This document shows, one piece after another, positions 26,503 to 35,420 of a DNA stretch of 64,000 nucleotides. The DNA is taken from positions 310,001 to 374,000 of the forward strand of contig NZ_JAHNZT010000003.1 in NCBI RefSeq assembly GCF_019039035.1, given 5' to 3'. Numbering within the stretch: position 1 is the first letter of the stretch; every line of letters starts with the position of its first letter. The stretch comes from Citreicoccus inhibens. Its GTDB lineage: Bacteria > Myxococcota > Myxococcia > Myxococcales > Myxococcaceae. Both the position numbers and the translations under genes were made by a program. The notes beneath the pieces are model-generated. The model searched no databases. It was not told where the DNA came from and saw only the letters and a program-made list of their open reading frames with translations.

Positions 26503-28032
26503 ATGGAGCTCGCAGACACCTTGACGGGACTCCTCTCGCGCGGCGCGGACGCGGACCTCGCGGTGAGCGCGCCGGGCAGGCCGGCATTGACCCATGGCGG
26601 CCTGAGAGCACTCATCCAACACACGGTGCGCGCGCTCAATGACCTCGGACTGGGGCGCGGCGACCGCATCGCACTGGTGCTCCCCAATGGCCCCGAGGCA
26701 GCCACCGCGTTCGTCGCCGTGGCGAGCGGCGCGACCACGGCCCCGCTCAATCCGGCCTATCGCGAAGAGGAGTTCGAGTTCTCCCTCACCGATCTGCGCG
26801 CCTTGGCGCTCATCATTCCCCAGGGCATGGCCAGCCCGGCGCGAACCGTGGCGGCGAGGCATGGCCTGCGCGTGCTGGAGCTGTGCGTCGCCCCAGCAGG
26901 GCCCGCCGGCACCTTCACGCTGCAACCTGACACGGCCACGACCAGCGAGGCGCGGAGGCCCGGCTTCGCGCAGGCCGAGGACGTGGCGCTCATGCTCCAC
27001 ACATCCGGGACCACCGCGCGCCCCAAGCTGGTGCCACTGAAACACCGGAACCTCGTGGCGTCCGCGACGCGAATCGCCGAGACGTTGGCGCTCCGCCGCG
27101 AGGACGTGTGCCTCAACATCATGCCGCTGTTCCACATCCACGGCCTCGTGGCCGCGGTGCTCGCGAGCCTGAGCGCCGGCGCGAGCGTGGTGTGCACTCC
27201 CGGCTTCAACGCACTGAAGTTCTTCTCCTGGTTCGAGGAGGCACGGCCCACCTGGTACACGGCCGTGCCCACGATGCATCAAGCCCTGCTGGAGCGCGCG
27301 GCCCGCCACACAGCCCTCCTCCAAGCAGGTCGACTGCGCTTCCTGCGCTCCTCCTCTGCCTCGCTCCCGCCAGTCGTGATGGAGCGCCTGGAGTCCACCT
27401 TCGGCGTGCCCGTCATCGAGAGCTACGGCATGACCGAGGCCTCGCACCAGATGGCCTCCAACCCGCTGCCACCGCGCCCCCGCTACCCGGGCTCGGTGGG
27501 CATCGCCGCCGGTCCCGAAGTGGCCATCCTCGGAGACACGGGCGAACTCCTGCCGCCCGGCGCGCTCGGCGAAGTGGTCATCCGTGGCCCCGGAGTCATG
27601 GACGGCTATGAGAACAACCTCGAGGCCAACGCCCGGGCCTTCACGCGAGGCTGGTTCCGCACGGGCGACCAGGGCACGCTCGACACCGACGGATATCTGC
27701 GCCTCACCGGGCGACTGAAGGAACTCATCAACCGAGGCGGCGAGAAGGTCAGCCCGCTGGAGGTGGACATGGTGCTCCTGGAACATCCCGCCGTGCAGCA
27801 GGCCCTCGCGTTCGCGCTGCCGCATCCACTGCTCGGCGAAGAGGTCGCCGCCGCGGTCGTCACGCGAGAAGGAGCACAAGTCTCCGAGCGAGCGCTGCGG
27901 GACTTCGTGGCGCGCCGGCTGGCGGACTTCAAGGTGCCGCGCCGAGTGGTGTTCCTCTCCGAGTTGCCCAAGGGCCCCACCGGCAAGGTGCAGCGGCTGG
28001 GACTCGCCGAGCGACTGGGACTCACTTCATGA
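26503..28032 (+). CDS. AMP-dependent acyl-CoA synthetase/ligase
   Basis: 509-aa ANL-superfamily enzyme that activates a carboxylate with ATP and CoA. Motifs: P-loop-like HTSGTTARPKLVP, SYGMTEASHQM, WFRTGDQG and the hinge/catalytic PKGPTGKVQR. Overall it is closest to the short ligases of the oxalate/Pcs60-AAE3 type, but the substrate cannot be read from the sequence. ATG at 26503 has GGAGG 6 nt upstream. It overlaps the next gene by 4 bp (ATGA), so both probably act in one pathway. Confidence 0.87.
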   Translation: MELADTLTGLLSRGADADLAVSAPGRPALTHGGLRALIQHTVRALNDLGLGRGDRIALVLPNGPEAATAFVAVASGATTAPLNPAYREEEFEFSLTDLRALALIIPQGMASPARTVAARHGLRVLELCVAPAGPAGTFTLQPDTATTSEARRPGFAQAEDVALMLHTSGTTARPKLVPLKHRNLVASATRIAETLALRREDVCLNIMPLFHIHGLVAAVLASLSAGASVVCTPGFNALKFFSWFEEARPTWYTAVPTMHQALLERAARHTALLQAGRLRFLRSSSASLPPVVMERLESTFGVPVIESYGMTEASHQMASNPLPPRPRYPGSVGIAAGPEVAILGDTGELLPPGALGEVVIRGPGVMDGYENNLEANARAFTRGWFRTGDQGTLDTDGYLRLTGRLKELINRGGEKVSPLEVDMVLLEHPAVQQALAFALPHPLLGEEVAAAVVTREGAQVSERALRDFVARRLADFKVPRRVVFLSELPKGPTGKVQRLGLAERLGLTS

Positions 28033-29012
28033 AGGTCGCCATCTTCGGCGCCGGAGCGATTGGCGGCCTCCTGGGCGTCAAGCTGATCCAAGCGGGCGCG
28101 GACGTCACCCTCATCGCCCGAGGGGCGCACCTGGCCGCGATGCGCGAGCACGGCCTCACGCTGGTGAGCGACGGAGCCACCCTCACCGTCCATCCACGCT
28201 GCACGGACTCGCCCGACGAGGCAGGCCCACAAGACGCGGTCTTCCTCACGCTCAAGGCCCATGCCCTGACGGGTGCGGCGCTCGACATCGCCCGCCTGTT
28301 CGGGCCGGAGACTGCGCTCGTCACCGCGGTGAACGGCGTCCCCTATTGGTACTTCCATGCACTCGACAGCCCGTACCGAGACCATGTCCTCCAGAGCGTG
28401 GATCCGGGCGGAGGGCTCTGGCGCACGCTGCCTCCATCGCGCGTCATCGGCGCGGTCGTCTACCCCGCGGCGGAGGTCACCGGCCCAGGCGTCATCACGC
28501 ACCTGTACGGAGACCGGATCGTCCTCGGTGAGCCGGATGGGTCGCGCACTCCGCGCGTGGAAGCCTTGTCCGCGCTCCTCACGAAGGCGGGCTTCAAGGC
28601 GCCCATCCGTCCCCGCATCCGCGACGAACTGTGGATGAAGCTCTGGGGCAACCTCGCCTTCAATCCCCTGTCCGCGCTCACGGGCGCCACGCTGGACACG
28701 CTCGCGACGGCGCCGGACCTCCGAGACATCGCGCGACGGATGATGCTCGAGGCCCAAGCGGTGGGCGAAGCGCTGGGCGCACGCTTCCTGCTCCCCGTGG
28801 ATCAACGCATCCAAGGCGCGGCGGCGGTGGGCGCGCACAAGACCTCCATGCTCCAGGACCTGGAGCGCGGGCGCCCGATGGAAATCGACGCGCTGCTCGG
28901 CGCGGTGGTGGAGCTGGGACATCTGGTGGGGAAGCCATTGCCCACCGCGGAGCTGGTGCTCACCCTGGTGCGAGAACGCGCGCGCGCCACGGGCTGCTAT
29001 CCCGCGAGGTGA
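28029..29012 (+). CDS. ketopantoate reductase-family oxidoreductase (ApbA/PanE)
   Basis: 327-aa NADPH-dependent 2-dehydropantoate 2-reductase family protein. The Rossmann motif GAGAIGGLLG is at the N-terminus, catalytic Lys is likely in LTLKAHAL, and the C-terminal helical domain has the family's KLWGNLAFNPLSAL. Because it is coupled to an acyl-CoA ligase rather than pantothenate genes, a different 2-keto acid substrate is plausible. Confidence 0.85.
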   Translation: MKVAIFGAGAIGGLLGVKLIQAGADVTLIARGAHLAAMREHGLTLVSDGATLTVHPRCTDSPDEAGPQDAVFLTLKAHALTGAALDIARLFGPETALVTAVNGVPYWYFHALDSPYRDHVLQSVDPGGGLWRTLPPSRVIGAVVYPAAEVTGPGVITHLYGDRIVLGEPDGSRTPRVEALSALLTKAGFKAPIRPRIRDELWMKLWGNLAFNPLSALTGATLDTLATAPDLRDIARRMMLEAQAVGEALGARFLLPVDQRIQGAAAVGAHKTSMLQDLERGRPMEIDALLGAVVELGHLVGKPLPTAELVLTLVRERARATGCYPAR

Positions 29013-29018
29013 CCGCAC

Positions 29019-30767
29019 CTAGTGGTGGAAGCGCAGCCACGCCAGCGCGCCCAGCATCAACGCCACGGCGCCCACGATGGCCACCTTCCGCCACGGTGAC
29101 ACTTCGAGGATCTCCACGGGAGGTGGCTCCTGCATGGACACCAACTCTTCCAGGAGCGCGTTCCAGCGCCGAGCGTCCTCCACCAGTTGGGTCAGCAGGG
29201 GAATCCAGCCGGCGCCTCCCGAGAAGAGTTGCAGCGTCTCGCGGGTGAGCAGCGCCATCGCGCGAGCCCCGACGCGCAAGCACAGGCCCACGCGCGTGAG
29301 TCGCTCGGTCAGGTCCCTCAGGCGCGGCGGCTCGGCGGCGGGGCCCACGACGACGCAGACGTCACCATCCAGCCGCAACCGGCACGCCACGAGACCGCGC
29401 CCCGCGCCCACTCGCATCTCCCCGGCGAGGAAGGGCTCAATGCCCTCGACGAACATCGCCATGGCCTTGCGCAGCGTCGTGAACACCACGCTGGCGTGCT
29501 GGTACGCGTAGCGGATGAGGTTCCACCAGAAGGTCTTCGCGTGCGCCATGCCCCGCGCCAGCACCGATGCGACCGTCGTCAGCGAGTCGCCCACCATCGT
29601 CAGCCGCCGGCCCAGCCACCGCGCGCCGCGGGAGAGTCCATCCCAGAGGAAGAAGATGGGGTCGCGCGGAATGGTGTGCGTCCACACGTCCTTCATCTCC
29701 TGCGGGTTCTCGGCCACGAAGCGCGCGACGAGCTCCGGCGCCACCTCCGCATGGGTGTGCTCGGCCGCCAGAGCATCCACCAACGCTTCATCGATGCGCT
29801 CACCCCGCTCCGCCAGCGCCTCTTCCGAGTGCTCCTGGTCGCGCCAGAAGGCGACGAGCGCCTCGCGCAGCAACCTCCGCCCCACGTCCGTGTCCGTGCG
29901 CGCATCGAGCGCGCCCACGTCGTAGCCGAGCAACCACAGCTCGGAGCGCACCAGCCGACGGATGAACCGCACGGCCTCCGACTCATCCTCCGAACCCTCC
30001 ACGAGCAGCGGCGTCCGAACCCTGTGCCCGAGCGACAGCAACGCATCGTCATCGAACGCCAACTCCAACGCGGCCCGGTCCGTCAGCGCGCTCCCGCCAT
30101 CGAGCCCCAGCGCGCGGACCACCGCCTTGAACCGGTCCAGCGGCTCACGCAGTTCCTTCGCCCGAGCGGTCGCGGGCGCCTCGAAGCCCAGCATGCGCAA
30201 GCGCAACGCCAGCGCTCGTACCAGCGCGGGCCTCGGCTCATCTCCGGGCAGCAACCAGTGCGTCAGGTCGAGCGGCGGCTCCAGGGTGATGAGCGCCTGG
30301 AGCGCCATCCACGTCTCCAGCCCGACCCAGCCGTCCTGGACAATCCCCGCCTCTGCCTGGAAGCGCCGAACCTCGCGACGAAGCGGGGCGTCCAGGCGGT
30401 GGCTCGACACGTCCCGCACGGAGTACCCCAGGAGCGCGAGCCGCGCCCGGACCGCGCGGACACGCGGCTCCAATTCGCGCGTCATCCGTTGCGGATCCTC
30501 GAACGGATCCTCGGCGGGCAGTGACGCCAGCGCCAGGCCCCGCTCGAAGCGCTCCATCCCCGCCTCCAGGCCGTGCATCGCCAGGAAGCGCGCGCGCATC
30601 GCCTCGGGCTCGCTCTCCGCCGCCGAGTCCATCCACGAGGACGGCACGGACTGCGCCGCCCGCTCCATGCCGCCCCCACCCTCCCGAGGGACGGGGTCCA
30701 GGCTCAGCCGCGCCGCGGACTCACCGCCCCCCAGCTCCGTGAGGAAGTCCTCCCACGAGGTGCTCAC
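29019..30767 (-). CDS. peptidoglycan-binding-domain membrane protein
   Basis: 582-aa protein with no signal peptide. A PG_binding_1 domain lies around residues 105-165 (ARLALLGYSV ... LRREVRRFQAEAGI ... DGWVGLETWMAL), with two weaker repeats following (RLRMLGFEAP; SELWLLGYDVGALD). The C-terminus ends in one TM helix (KVAIVGAVALMLGALAWL), a tail-anchor layout. It lies 15 nt downstream of the 125-aa gene and probably forms an operon with it. Role unknown; it could tether a cytoplasmic assembly to the membrane. Confidence 0.65.
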   Translation of the reverse strand: MSTSWEDFLTELGGGESAARLSLDPVPREGGGGMERAAQSVPSSWMDSAAESEPEAMRARFLAMHGLEAGMERFERGLALASLPAEDPFEDPQRMTRELEPRVRAVRARLALLGYSVRDVSSHRLDAPLRREVRRFQAEAGIVQDGWVGLETWMALQALITLEPPLDLTHWLLPGDEPRPALVRALALRLRMLGFEAPATARAKELREPLDRFKAVVRALGLDGGSALTDRAALELAFDDDALLSLGHRVRTPLLVEGSEDESEAVRFIRRLVRSELWLLGYDVGALDARTDTDVGRRLLREALVAFWRDQEHSEEALAERGERIDEALVDALAAEHTHAEVAPELVARFVAENPQEMKDVWTHTIPRDPIFFLWDGLSRGARWLGRRLTMVGDSLTTVASVLARGMAHAKTFWWNLIRYAYQHASVVFTTLRKAMAMFVEGIEPFLAGEMRVGAGRGLVACRLRLDGDVCVVVGPAAEPPRLRDLTERLTRVGLCLRVGARAMALLTRETLQLFSGGAGWIPLLTQLVEDARRWNALLEELVSMQEPPPVEILEVSPWRKVAIVGAVALMLGALAWLRFHH

Positions 30768-30782
30768 CCGGCCTCCCCCGCG

Positions 30783-31160
30783 CTACTTCTGGAACTTGGG
30801 GACGAGCGCCTTGAGGTTGTCCGCGAAGTATTGGATCAGCGCGGTGCGCGCGCTCCGGCCGCTCTGCACGGATTGGTCATGCAGCCGCAGCAAGTCATCC
30901 AGCCGCTCCAACTTCTCCTGGGTCTGGAAGTTCTGCACGTCCCCATCGAAGAGCACGCGCGTGGCCGCCACCAGCTTCAGCGTCCCCTGCGCCTGCGCCC
31001 CCGCGGCCCGGGTGAACAGCCCATCCCAGTCGATGCCCTGCCCATCCGGTTTGAGGACCGCCGAGATGTCCCCCGTGTAGGTCAGCACCTCCAACGACGA
31101 GAAATCCGCCGCCAGGTCCCCCAACTTCGTCAACGCCTCCTGGAGCTTCGTCTCCGCCAT
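30783..31160 (-). CDS. small hypothetical protein
   Basis: 125-aa soluble, helical protein (MAETKLQEALTKLGDLA ... YFADNLKALVPKFQK). ATG at 31160 follows GGGGGGAC, so the longer frame to 31352 is not used. It contains SSLEVLTYTGDISAVLKPDG, a beta-like middle. It is the first gene of a pair with the peptidoglycan-binding protein. No family recognised. Confidence 0.65.
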   Translation of the reverse strand: MAETKLQEALTKLGDLAADFSSLEVLTYTGDISAVLKPDGQGIDWDGLFTRAAGAQAQGTLKLVAATRVLFDGDVQNFQTQEKLERLDDLLRLHDQSVQSGRSARTALIQYFADNLKALVPKFQK

Positions 31161-31210
31161 GTCGTCCCCCCGAGCCGCAAGCCGCCCACAGGCGAGGCTC
31201 GAATCGCTCC

Positions 31211-31216
31211 AGTATA
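31211..31216 (-). promoter_or_regulatory. possible -10 element (TATACT)
   Basis: On the minus strand TATACT lies about 50 nt upstream of the 125-aa gene in an AT-richer stretch. A -35 match is weak (TTGCGC at 19 nt). Confidence 0.25.
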
Positions 31217-31366
31217 GGAAAACGAGATGAAACCGGCGCAAGCCGCCATGTCGGACAAGGTGTGCTTTCGGGTTATTCCGACGGACTGTGCGAAAAAACA
31301 CCCTCCGGGCACAACATTCGAAGGCGCACCTCCGATGATAGAGGAAACGCACTTCAGGAGAATCTC

Positions 31367-33025
31367 GTGGCCCGTATCGACAACAGTGGTAGCCGGTCCG
31401 CGCCGCGCCCGAAGCCGGCGAGCTTCATCAACCCGAAGGCGCTTCAGGATGTCGCTGCCCAGGTGCAGAAGGACATCAAGAAGCTGGCCAACTCGTCCAA
31501 CAGCACCGTCAAGGCGAACAAGGACGGCTCGGTCAGCCGCTCGTCGACCACGACGAAGAAGCAGACCACTCAGTCCAAGGAGCTGACCACCTCCAAGGGT
31601 CCCCTGGGCGAGTCCAAGTTCAAGTACGCCACCACGTCCAAGACGGGCGGGACGACGGCGAAGAACACCCGCACCACCCAGTCCGACACCTTCGGTCGCA
31701 CCACGTCCACGCACCAGCGTGAGGTCACCCGCGAGAAGGGCAACACCGCGAAGACCGAGACGAACACCAAGACGACCGACCACCGCGGCACGAAGAAGGA
31801 AGTGGACGCCAAGAGCACCAAGGTGACCACGGGCAACACGTCCAAGACGGACACGCGCTCGGTCACCACGGACTCGCACGGCAACAAGGCGGTGACGAAG
31901 GAGACCAGCACCGCCACGAAGAACGGCAACACGACCTCCACCAAGACCTCCAAGGAGACGACGGGCACCGAGCGGACCAACACCGCCGTCTCCAAGTTCG
32001 AGGACGGCAAGTACGTCTTCGGCAACCAGACCGACTGGAAGAACAACAAGTTCAACAAGGAGGTCGGTGCCAACAAGGAGAAGGAGCTGAAGCCCAGCTC
32101 CGCCGACAGCGGCTTCACCCAGGCGAAGAAGGACAAGCTGAGCCGCGCGCAGACGGCCGGTGACCTCCTGGGCGCCGCGGGCGTGAAGAAGGAGTGGAAG
32201 GCCGAGTTCGACCACGTCAAGGAGCACAACACCTCCACCGCGCCGGGCACCTTCGTGGGCTCGCGCGTGGGCACCTCCGGCTCGCAGAGCTTCAGCGTGG
32301 GCGCGGATGGCGTGAACGCCTCCTACAACCGCGAGGCCAAGGCCGGCCTGTACGCGGAGAAGTCCGGCAAGACGACGGGCAAGTACGGCGAGGCCTCGTA
32401 CAAGGCCGGCGCGAAGCTCGAGGCCAAGGCCAGCGTTGACGCGAAGGGCAAGCTCAACACCAACGGCCTGGACGCCAGCGTGTCCGCCAAGGCCGGCGCC
32501 TCCGTCGAGGTGAACATCACCGGCAAGGCGCAGACCAAGAGCGTGAAGGTCGCGGGCGTGGACCTCAACGCCTCCGTCGAGGGCAAGGCCAAGGCGTCCG
32601 CCGAGGTCTCCGCCGAGGCCACCGGCAAGGTGAAGGTCACGCGCAATCCTCCCACGGCCATCGCCGAGGGCACGGTGGGCGCCTCCGCGGTCGCCAAGGT
32701 CGAGGGCGAGGTCAAGGCCTCGGCCGGCCCCTTCGCGGTGAAGGCCAGCGCGTACGGCAGCGCCGGCGCCGAGGCGAAGGCCACGGGCGTCATCGGCTAC
32801 GAGGACGGCAAGCTGAAGATTGGCGGCAGCGCGGGCGCGGCGCTCGGCCTGGGCGCGGGCGCGTCTGCCACGGTGGAGATCGACGTGAAGCAGGTCGGTG
32901 AGATGGCGAAGAACACGGCCATCTCCGTGGCCGACGCCAACCACGACGGCAAGCTCGGCCTCGACGACGCGAAGGCCATCGCGAGCAGCGCGAAGAAGAA
33001 GGTCCTCGGCTGGATCGGCCTCTAA
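31367..33025 (+). CDS. Thr/Lys/Ala-rich repetitive protein with terminal EF-hand loop
   Basis: 552-aa protein. GTG at 31367 has CAGGAG 6 nt upstream. Residues about 40-220 are Thr/Lys/Ser/Asn-rich with alternating polar motifs ([17 protein letters not shown]). The second half is Gly/Ala-rich with repeated alternating strands ([33 protein letters not shown]). The C-terminus has an EF-hand-like loop, [13 protein letters not shown]. No signal peptide and no Cys. It looks like an elongated beta-structured or disordered polypeptide, maybe a surface or spore/matrix component; no family recognised. A strong hairpin ends it. Confidence 0.75.
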   Translation: MARIDNSGSRSAPRPKPASFINPKALQDVAAQVQKDIKKLANSSNSTVKANKDGSVSRSSTTTKKQTTQSKELTTSKGPLGESKFKYATTSKTGGTTAKNTRTTQSDTFGRTTSTHQREVTREKGNTAKTETNTKTTDHRGTKKEVDAKSTKVTTGNTSKTDTRSVTTDSHGNKAVTKETSTATKNGNTTSTKTSKETTGTERTNTAVSKFEDGKYVFGNQTDWKNNKFNKEVGANKEKELKPSSADSGFTQAKKDKLSRAQTAGDLLGAAGVKKEWKAEFDHVKEHNTSTAPGTFVGSRVGTSGSQSFSVGADGVNASYNREAKAGLYAEKSGKTTGKYGEASYKAGAKLEAKASVDAKGKLNTNGLDASVSAKAGASVEVNITGKAQTKSVKVAGVDLNASVEGKAKASAEVSAEATGKVKVTRNPPTAIAEGTVGASAVAKVEGEVKASAGPFAVKASAYGSAGAEAKATGVIGYEDGKLKIGGSAGAALGLGAGASATVEIDVKQVGEMAKNTAISVADANHDGKLGLDDAKAIASSAKKKVLGWIGL

Positions 33026-33038
33026 GCCTTTCACTCGA

Positions 33039-33069
33039 CTCACCCGCTCGTCTTCTCCGAGCGGGTGAG
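33039..33069 (+). terminator. perfect 12-bp stem-loop
   Basis: CTCACCCGCTCG and its exact complement flank a 7-nt loop (TCTTCTC), 14 nt past the stop of the repetitive protein and 15 nt before the TPR gene start. It separates the two genes; it lacks a U-tract. Confidence 0.65.
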
Positions 33070-33083
33070 GAATACTCCCGCCC

Positions 33084-34400
33084 ATGGCCCAGAGTGACCT
33101 GTACCGCCGTGGGTATGAGCAGCTGAAGGCTGGGAATTACGAAGAGGCCAAGCGCCTCTTCCGCGAGAACGAGGCCGCGTCCGGCACCACCGCCGCGACG
33201 CAGGCCCTCCTGAAGCAAGCCGACGCGAAGCTGCGCGAGGGCGACCTGAAGCAGGCCGCCACCCTCTTCGAGCAGGTCCTCGACCGCAATCCGTCCCTCC
33301 CCGAGGTGTACCAGGGCCTCGCGCGCATCAGCCTCTTCACGGGCGATGGCGACTCGGCCCGCGTGCACGCCACCGCCGCGGTGCGACTGGGCCCCGGCCA
33401 GGGCCTGTCGTGGACGCTGATGGGCTTGGTGCACGAGGCCGCGGGCGAAGTGGAGACCGCGCTCCAACACCTGCAGAAGGGCGCGGAGCTGTCCCCCACG
33501 GTGTTCCTGTGCCAGTTCAACCTGGGCCGCGTGCTCGCCGCCGCGGGGCGGGGCGCGTGGGGCGTCCTGCCGCTCAAGCAGGCCACCGAGTTGGAGCCGA
33601 ACAACCCGGATGGCTTCTACACGCTGGGCATGGCGTACAAGCAGACGCGCCAGTACGAGAACTCGCTGCGCGCCTTCGAGAAGGCCCGCGACCTGGCGCC
33701 CACCAACGTGGACATGTGGGCCACGCTCGCGGACGTGCTCTTCGAGCTGAAGGAGTACAAGGCCGCGCGCGACGTGCTGGACCACGGGCTCGCGCGCTGC
33801 GGTGACCATCCCGCCCTGCTGGAGAAGGCGCTCGCCGCGTCGATGATGCTCTCCGACACCGAGGCCAGCGTGGGCTACGTGGAGCGCGAGCTGAAGGTCG
33901 CGCCCAACTACGAGCAGGCGTGGCTCAACCTCGCCAACCTCACGCTGCTGGAGAAGGACTTCGAGCGCAGTGAGCAGGCCGCGCGCGAGCTGCTCAAGCG
34001 CAACCCCAAGAGCTGGGAGGCGTACTTCCACCTGGGCAACCTCTTCGAGGCCGTGCCCGCGGAGAAGGAAGCCGAGGACGCGTACCGCAAGGCGGTGGAG
34101 CTGGCGCCGGACAACTGGAAGCCGCTCACCAACCTCGCGGGCCTGCTCATCCAGATGAAGAACCCGGCCAAGAACGCCGAGGCGGTTCCGCTCCTGGAGA
34201 AGGCCCTCAAGCTCGCGCCGGCGGGCGACTGGACCGTGATGTACAACCTGGCGCTCGCGCACACCCAACTGGGACAGCGCGACCGCGCCATGGAGCTGGC
34301 CCGCCGCATCCAGCAGGAAGCGCCCGCGGGGAACGACATGGCCGAGCAGGCGCGGCGGCTGGAGTCCAACCTGAAGGAAGCGGCGGCGCGCTCGCGCTGA
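33084..34400 (+). CDS. TPR-repeat protein
   Basis: 438-aa soluble protein made almost wholly of tetratricopeptide repeats, about 10-11 of them (for example GYEQLKAGNYEEAKRLF, FNLGRVLAAAGRGAW, FYTLGMAYKQTRQYENSLRA). It should be a protein-protein interaction scaffold. No signal peptide. The ATG at 33084 lies 14 nt after the hairpin. Partner unknown. Confidence 0.85.
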   Translation: MAQSDLYRRGYEQLKAGNYEEAKRLFRENEAASGTTAATQALLKQADAKLREGDLKQAATLFEQVLDRNPSLPEVYQGLARISLFTGDGDSARVHATAAVRLGPGQGLSWTLMGLVHEAAGEVETALQHLQKGAELSPTVFLCQFNLGRVLAAAGRGAWGVLPLKQATELEPNNPDGFYTLGMAYKQTRQYENSLRAFEKARDLAPTNVDMWATLADVLFELKEYKAARDVLDHGLARCGDHPALLEKALAASMMLSDTEASVGYVERELKVAPNYEQAWLNLANLTLLEKDFERSEQAARELLKRNPKSWEAYFHLGNLFEAVPAEKEAEDAYRKAVELAPDNWKPLTNLAGLLIQMKNPAKNAEAVPLLEKALKLAPAGDWTVMYNLALAHTQLGQRDRAMELARRIQQEAPAGNDMAEQARRLESNLKEAAARSR

Positions 34401-34434
34401 CCTCGCGCCGCCGGCGGAGCACCGAGGCCCGCGA

Positions 34435-35208
34435 CTACGGGGCGGGCTTCACGAACTTGAGCGCGAAGCGGTCACCGGTGCCACGACGCGCGCCGGCCGC
34501 GCCCGGGCTCGCGCTCCAGTCGCGCGTGTCCTCGGGGTTGCGCCACGCCGCGCTCTCGCCCGCGAGCTGGAAGCCCGCGGCGAGCACCTCGGCGCGCACC
34601 GCCTGCTCGTCGATGCGGTGGAGCGTCTTCACGTCCGCGACGCCCGTGCCCGCCTTCGCGCTGGAGTCGATGACGACGTAGACGCCACCGGGCTTGAGCG
34701 ACTGGAAGATGGCCGCGTTCATCTTGGCGCGGTCCGTCCCCGTCCAGACGGTGTCATGGTAGATGGCGTTGCTCACCACCGCGTCCAGGCCCGTCGCCTC
34801 GGGCGGCAGCGGCGAGTCGAGCTCGCGGTCCACGCGCACCACGCGCTGGTTGATGGGACGCGCCAGGCGCTCGCTCCACGGCTTCTCCGCGAAGAGCTCC
34901 AGCACCCACTTCGGGTTGTGGCCGTAGACGACGCCCTCGGGGCCCACCGCGCGGGCGAGCAGCTCCGTGGTGTAGCCACCGCCCGCCATCACCTCGGCGA
35001 CCTTCATGCCGGGCCGCACGCCGATGAACTCCAGCATCTCGGCCGGGTGGCGGCCCGCATCCAGGGCGCGGTCCGCCTCGAGACGATCCGCCGCGTCGAC
35101 GATGGCGCGCGCCGAGGACGCCGTGGCGGCAGAGGTGGACGCATCCGGCGAGGCGGTGTGGGCACACCCCGCGAGGGAGAGACAAGCAGTGAGCAGGAGG
35201 AATCGCAT
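34435..35208 (-). CDS. SAM-dependent methyltransferase-like lipoprotein
   Basis: 257-aa protein with a clean lipobox (LSLAGCAH). The body is a class I methyltransferase fold: SAM motif I EVMAGGGYTTELLA, a following acidic strand (VVRVDRELDSPL), and LKPGGVYVVIDSS. Members of this secreted methyltransferase-like family occur in many proteobacteria; the substrate is unknown and export of a SAM enzyme is odd. ATG at 35208 has AGGAGG upstream. The N-terminal 14 residues form the signal; the longer frame to 35229 is not used. Confidence 0.82.
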   Translation of the reverse strand: MRFLLLTACLSLAGCAHTASPDASTSAATASSARAIVDAADRLEADRALDAGRHPAEMLEFIGVRPGMKVAEVMAGGGYTTELLARAVGPEGVVYGHNPKWVLELFAEKPWSERLARPINQRVVRVDRELDSPLPPEATGLDAVVSNAIYHDTVWTGTDRAKMNAAIFQSLKPGGVYVVIDSSAKAGTGVADVKTLHRIDEQAVRAEVLAAGFQLAGESAAWRNPEDTRDWSASPGAAGARRGTGDRFALKFVKPAP

Positions 35209-35420
35209 GGGGCCTCCTCTTAGCCTCAAGCCCCACGCGCCGCTGGGGAAACCACCTACCCTGCGGGTGTCCTTTCCCTACACCCCTCGGGCCCCTGGGG
35301 TGGCAAGCGACCGCGCCACTGTTCAATCTCCGGGGGACGCACTGCACGAAACCAGCACGGACGGAATCGTGTGCGCCATCCCGCCTGCGGTCTCTCGAGG
35401 CCTCTGGTACGTGTCGTGAC

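Noticed and set aside
26005-27879. 624-codon minus-strand frame opposite the acyl-CoA ligase
   Set aside because: The ligase is fully supported; only the part beyond the ligase start could be real, and it has no supported start or family.
31130-33085. 651-codon minus-strand frame opposite the repetitive protein
   Set aside because: Its Leu/Gly/Arg/Val repeats mirror the plus-strand repetitive codons; the plus frame has a good ribosome site, a GTG start and a terminator.
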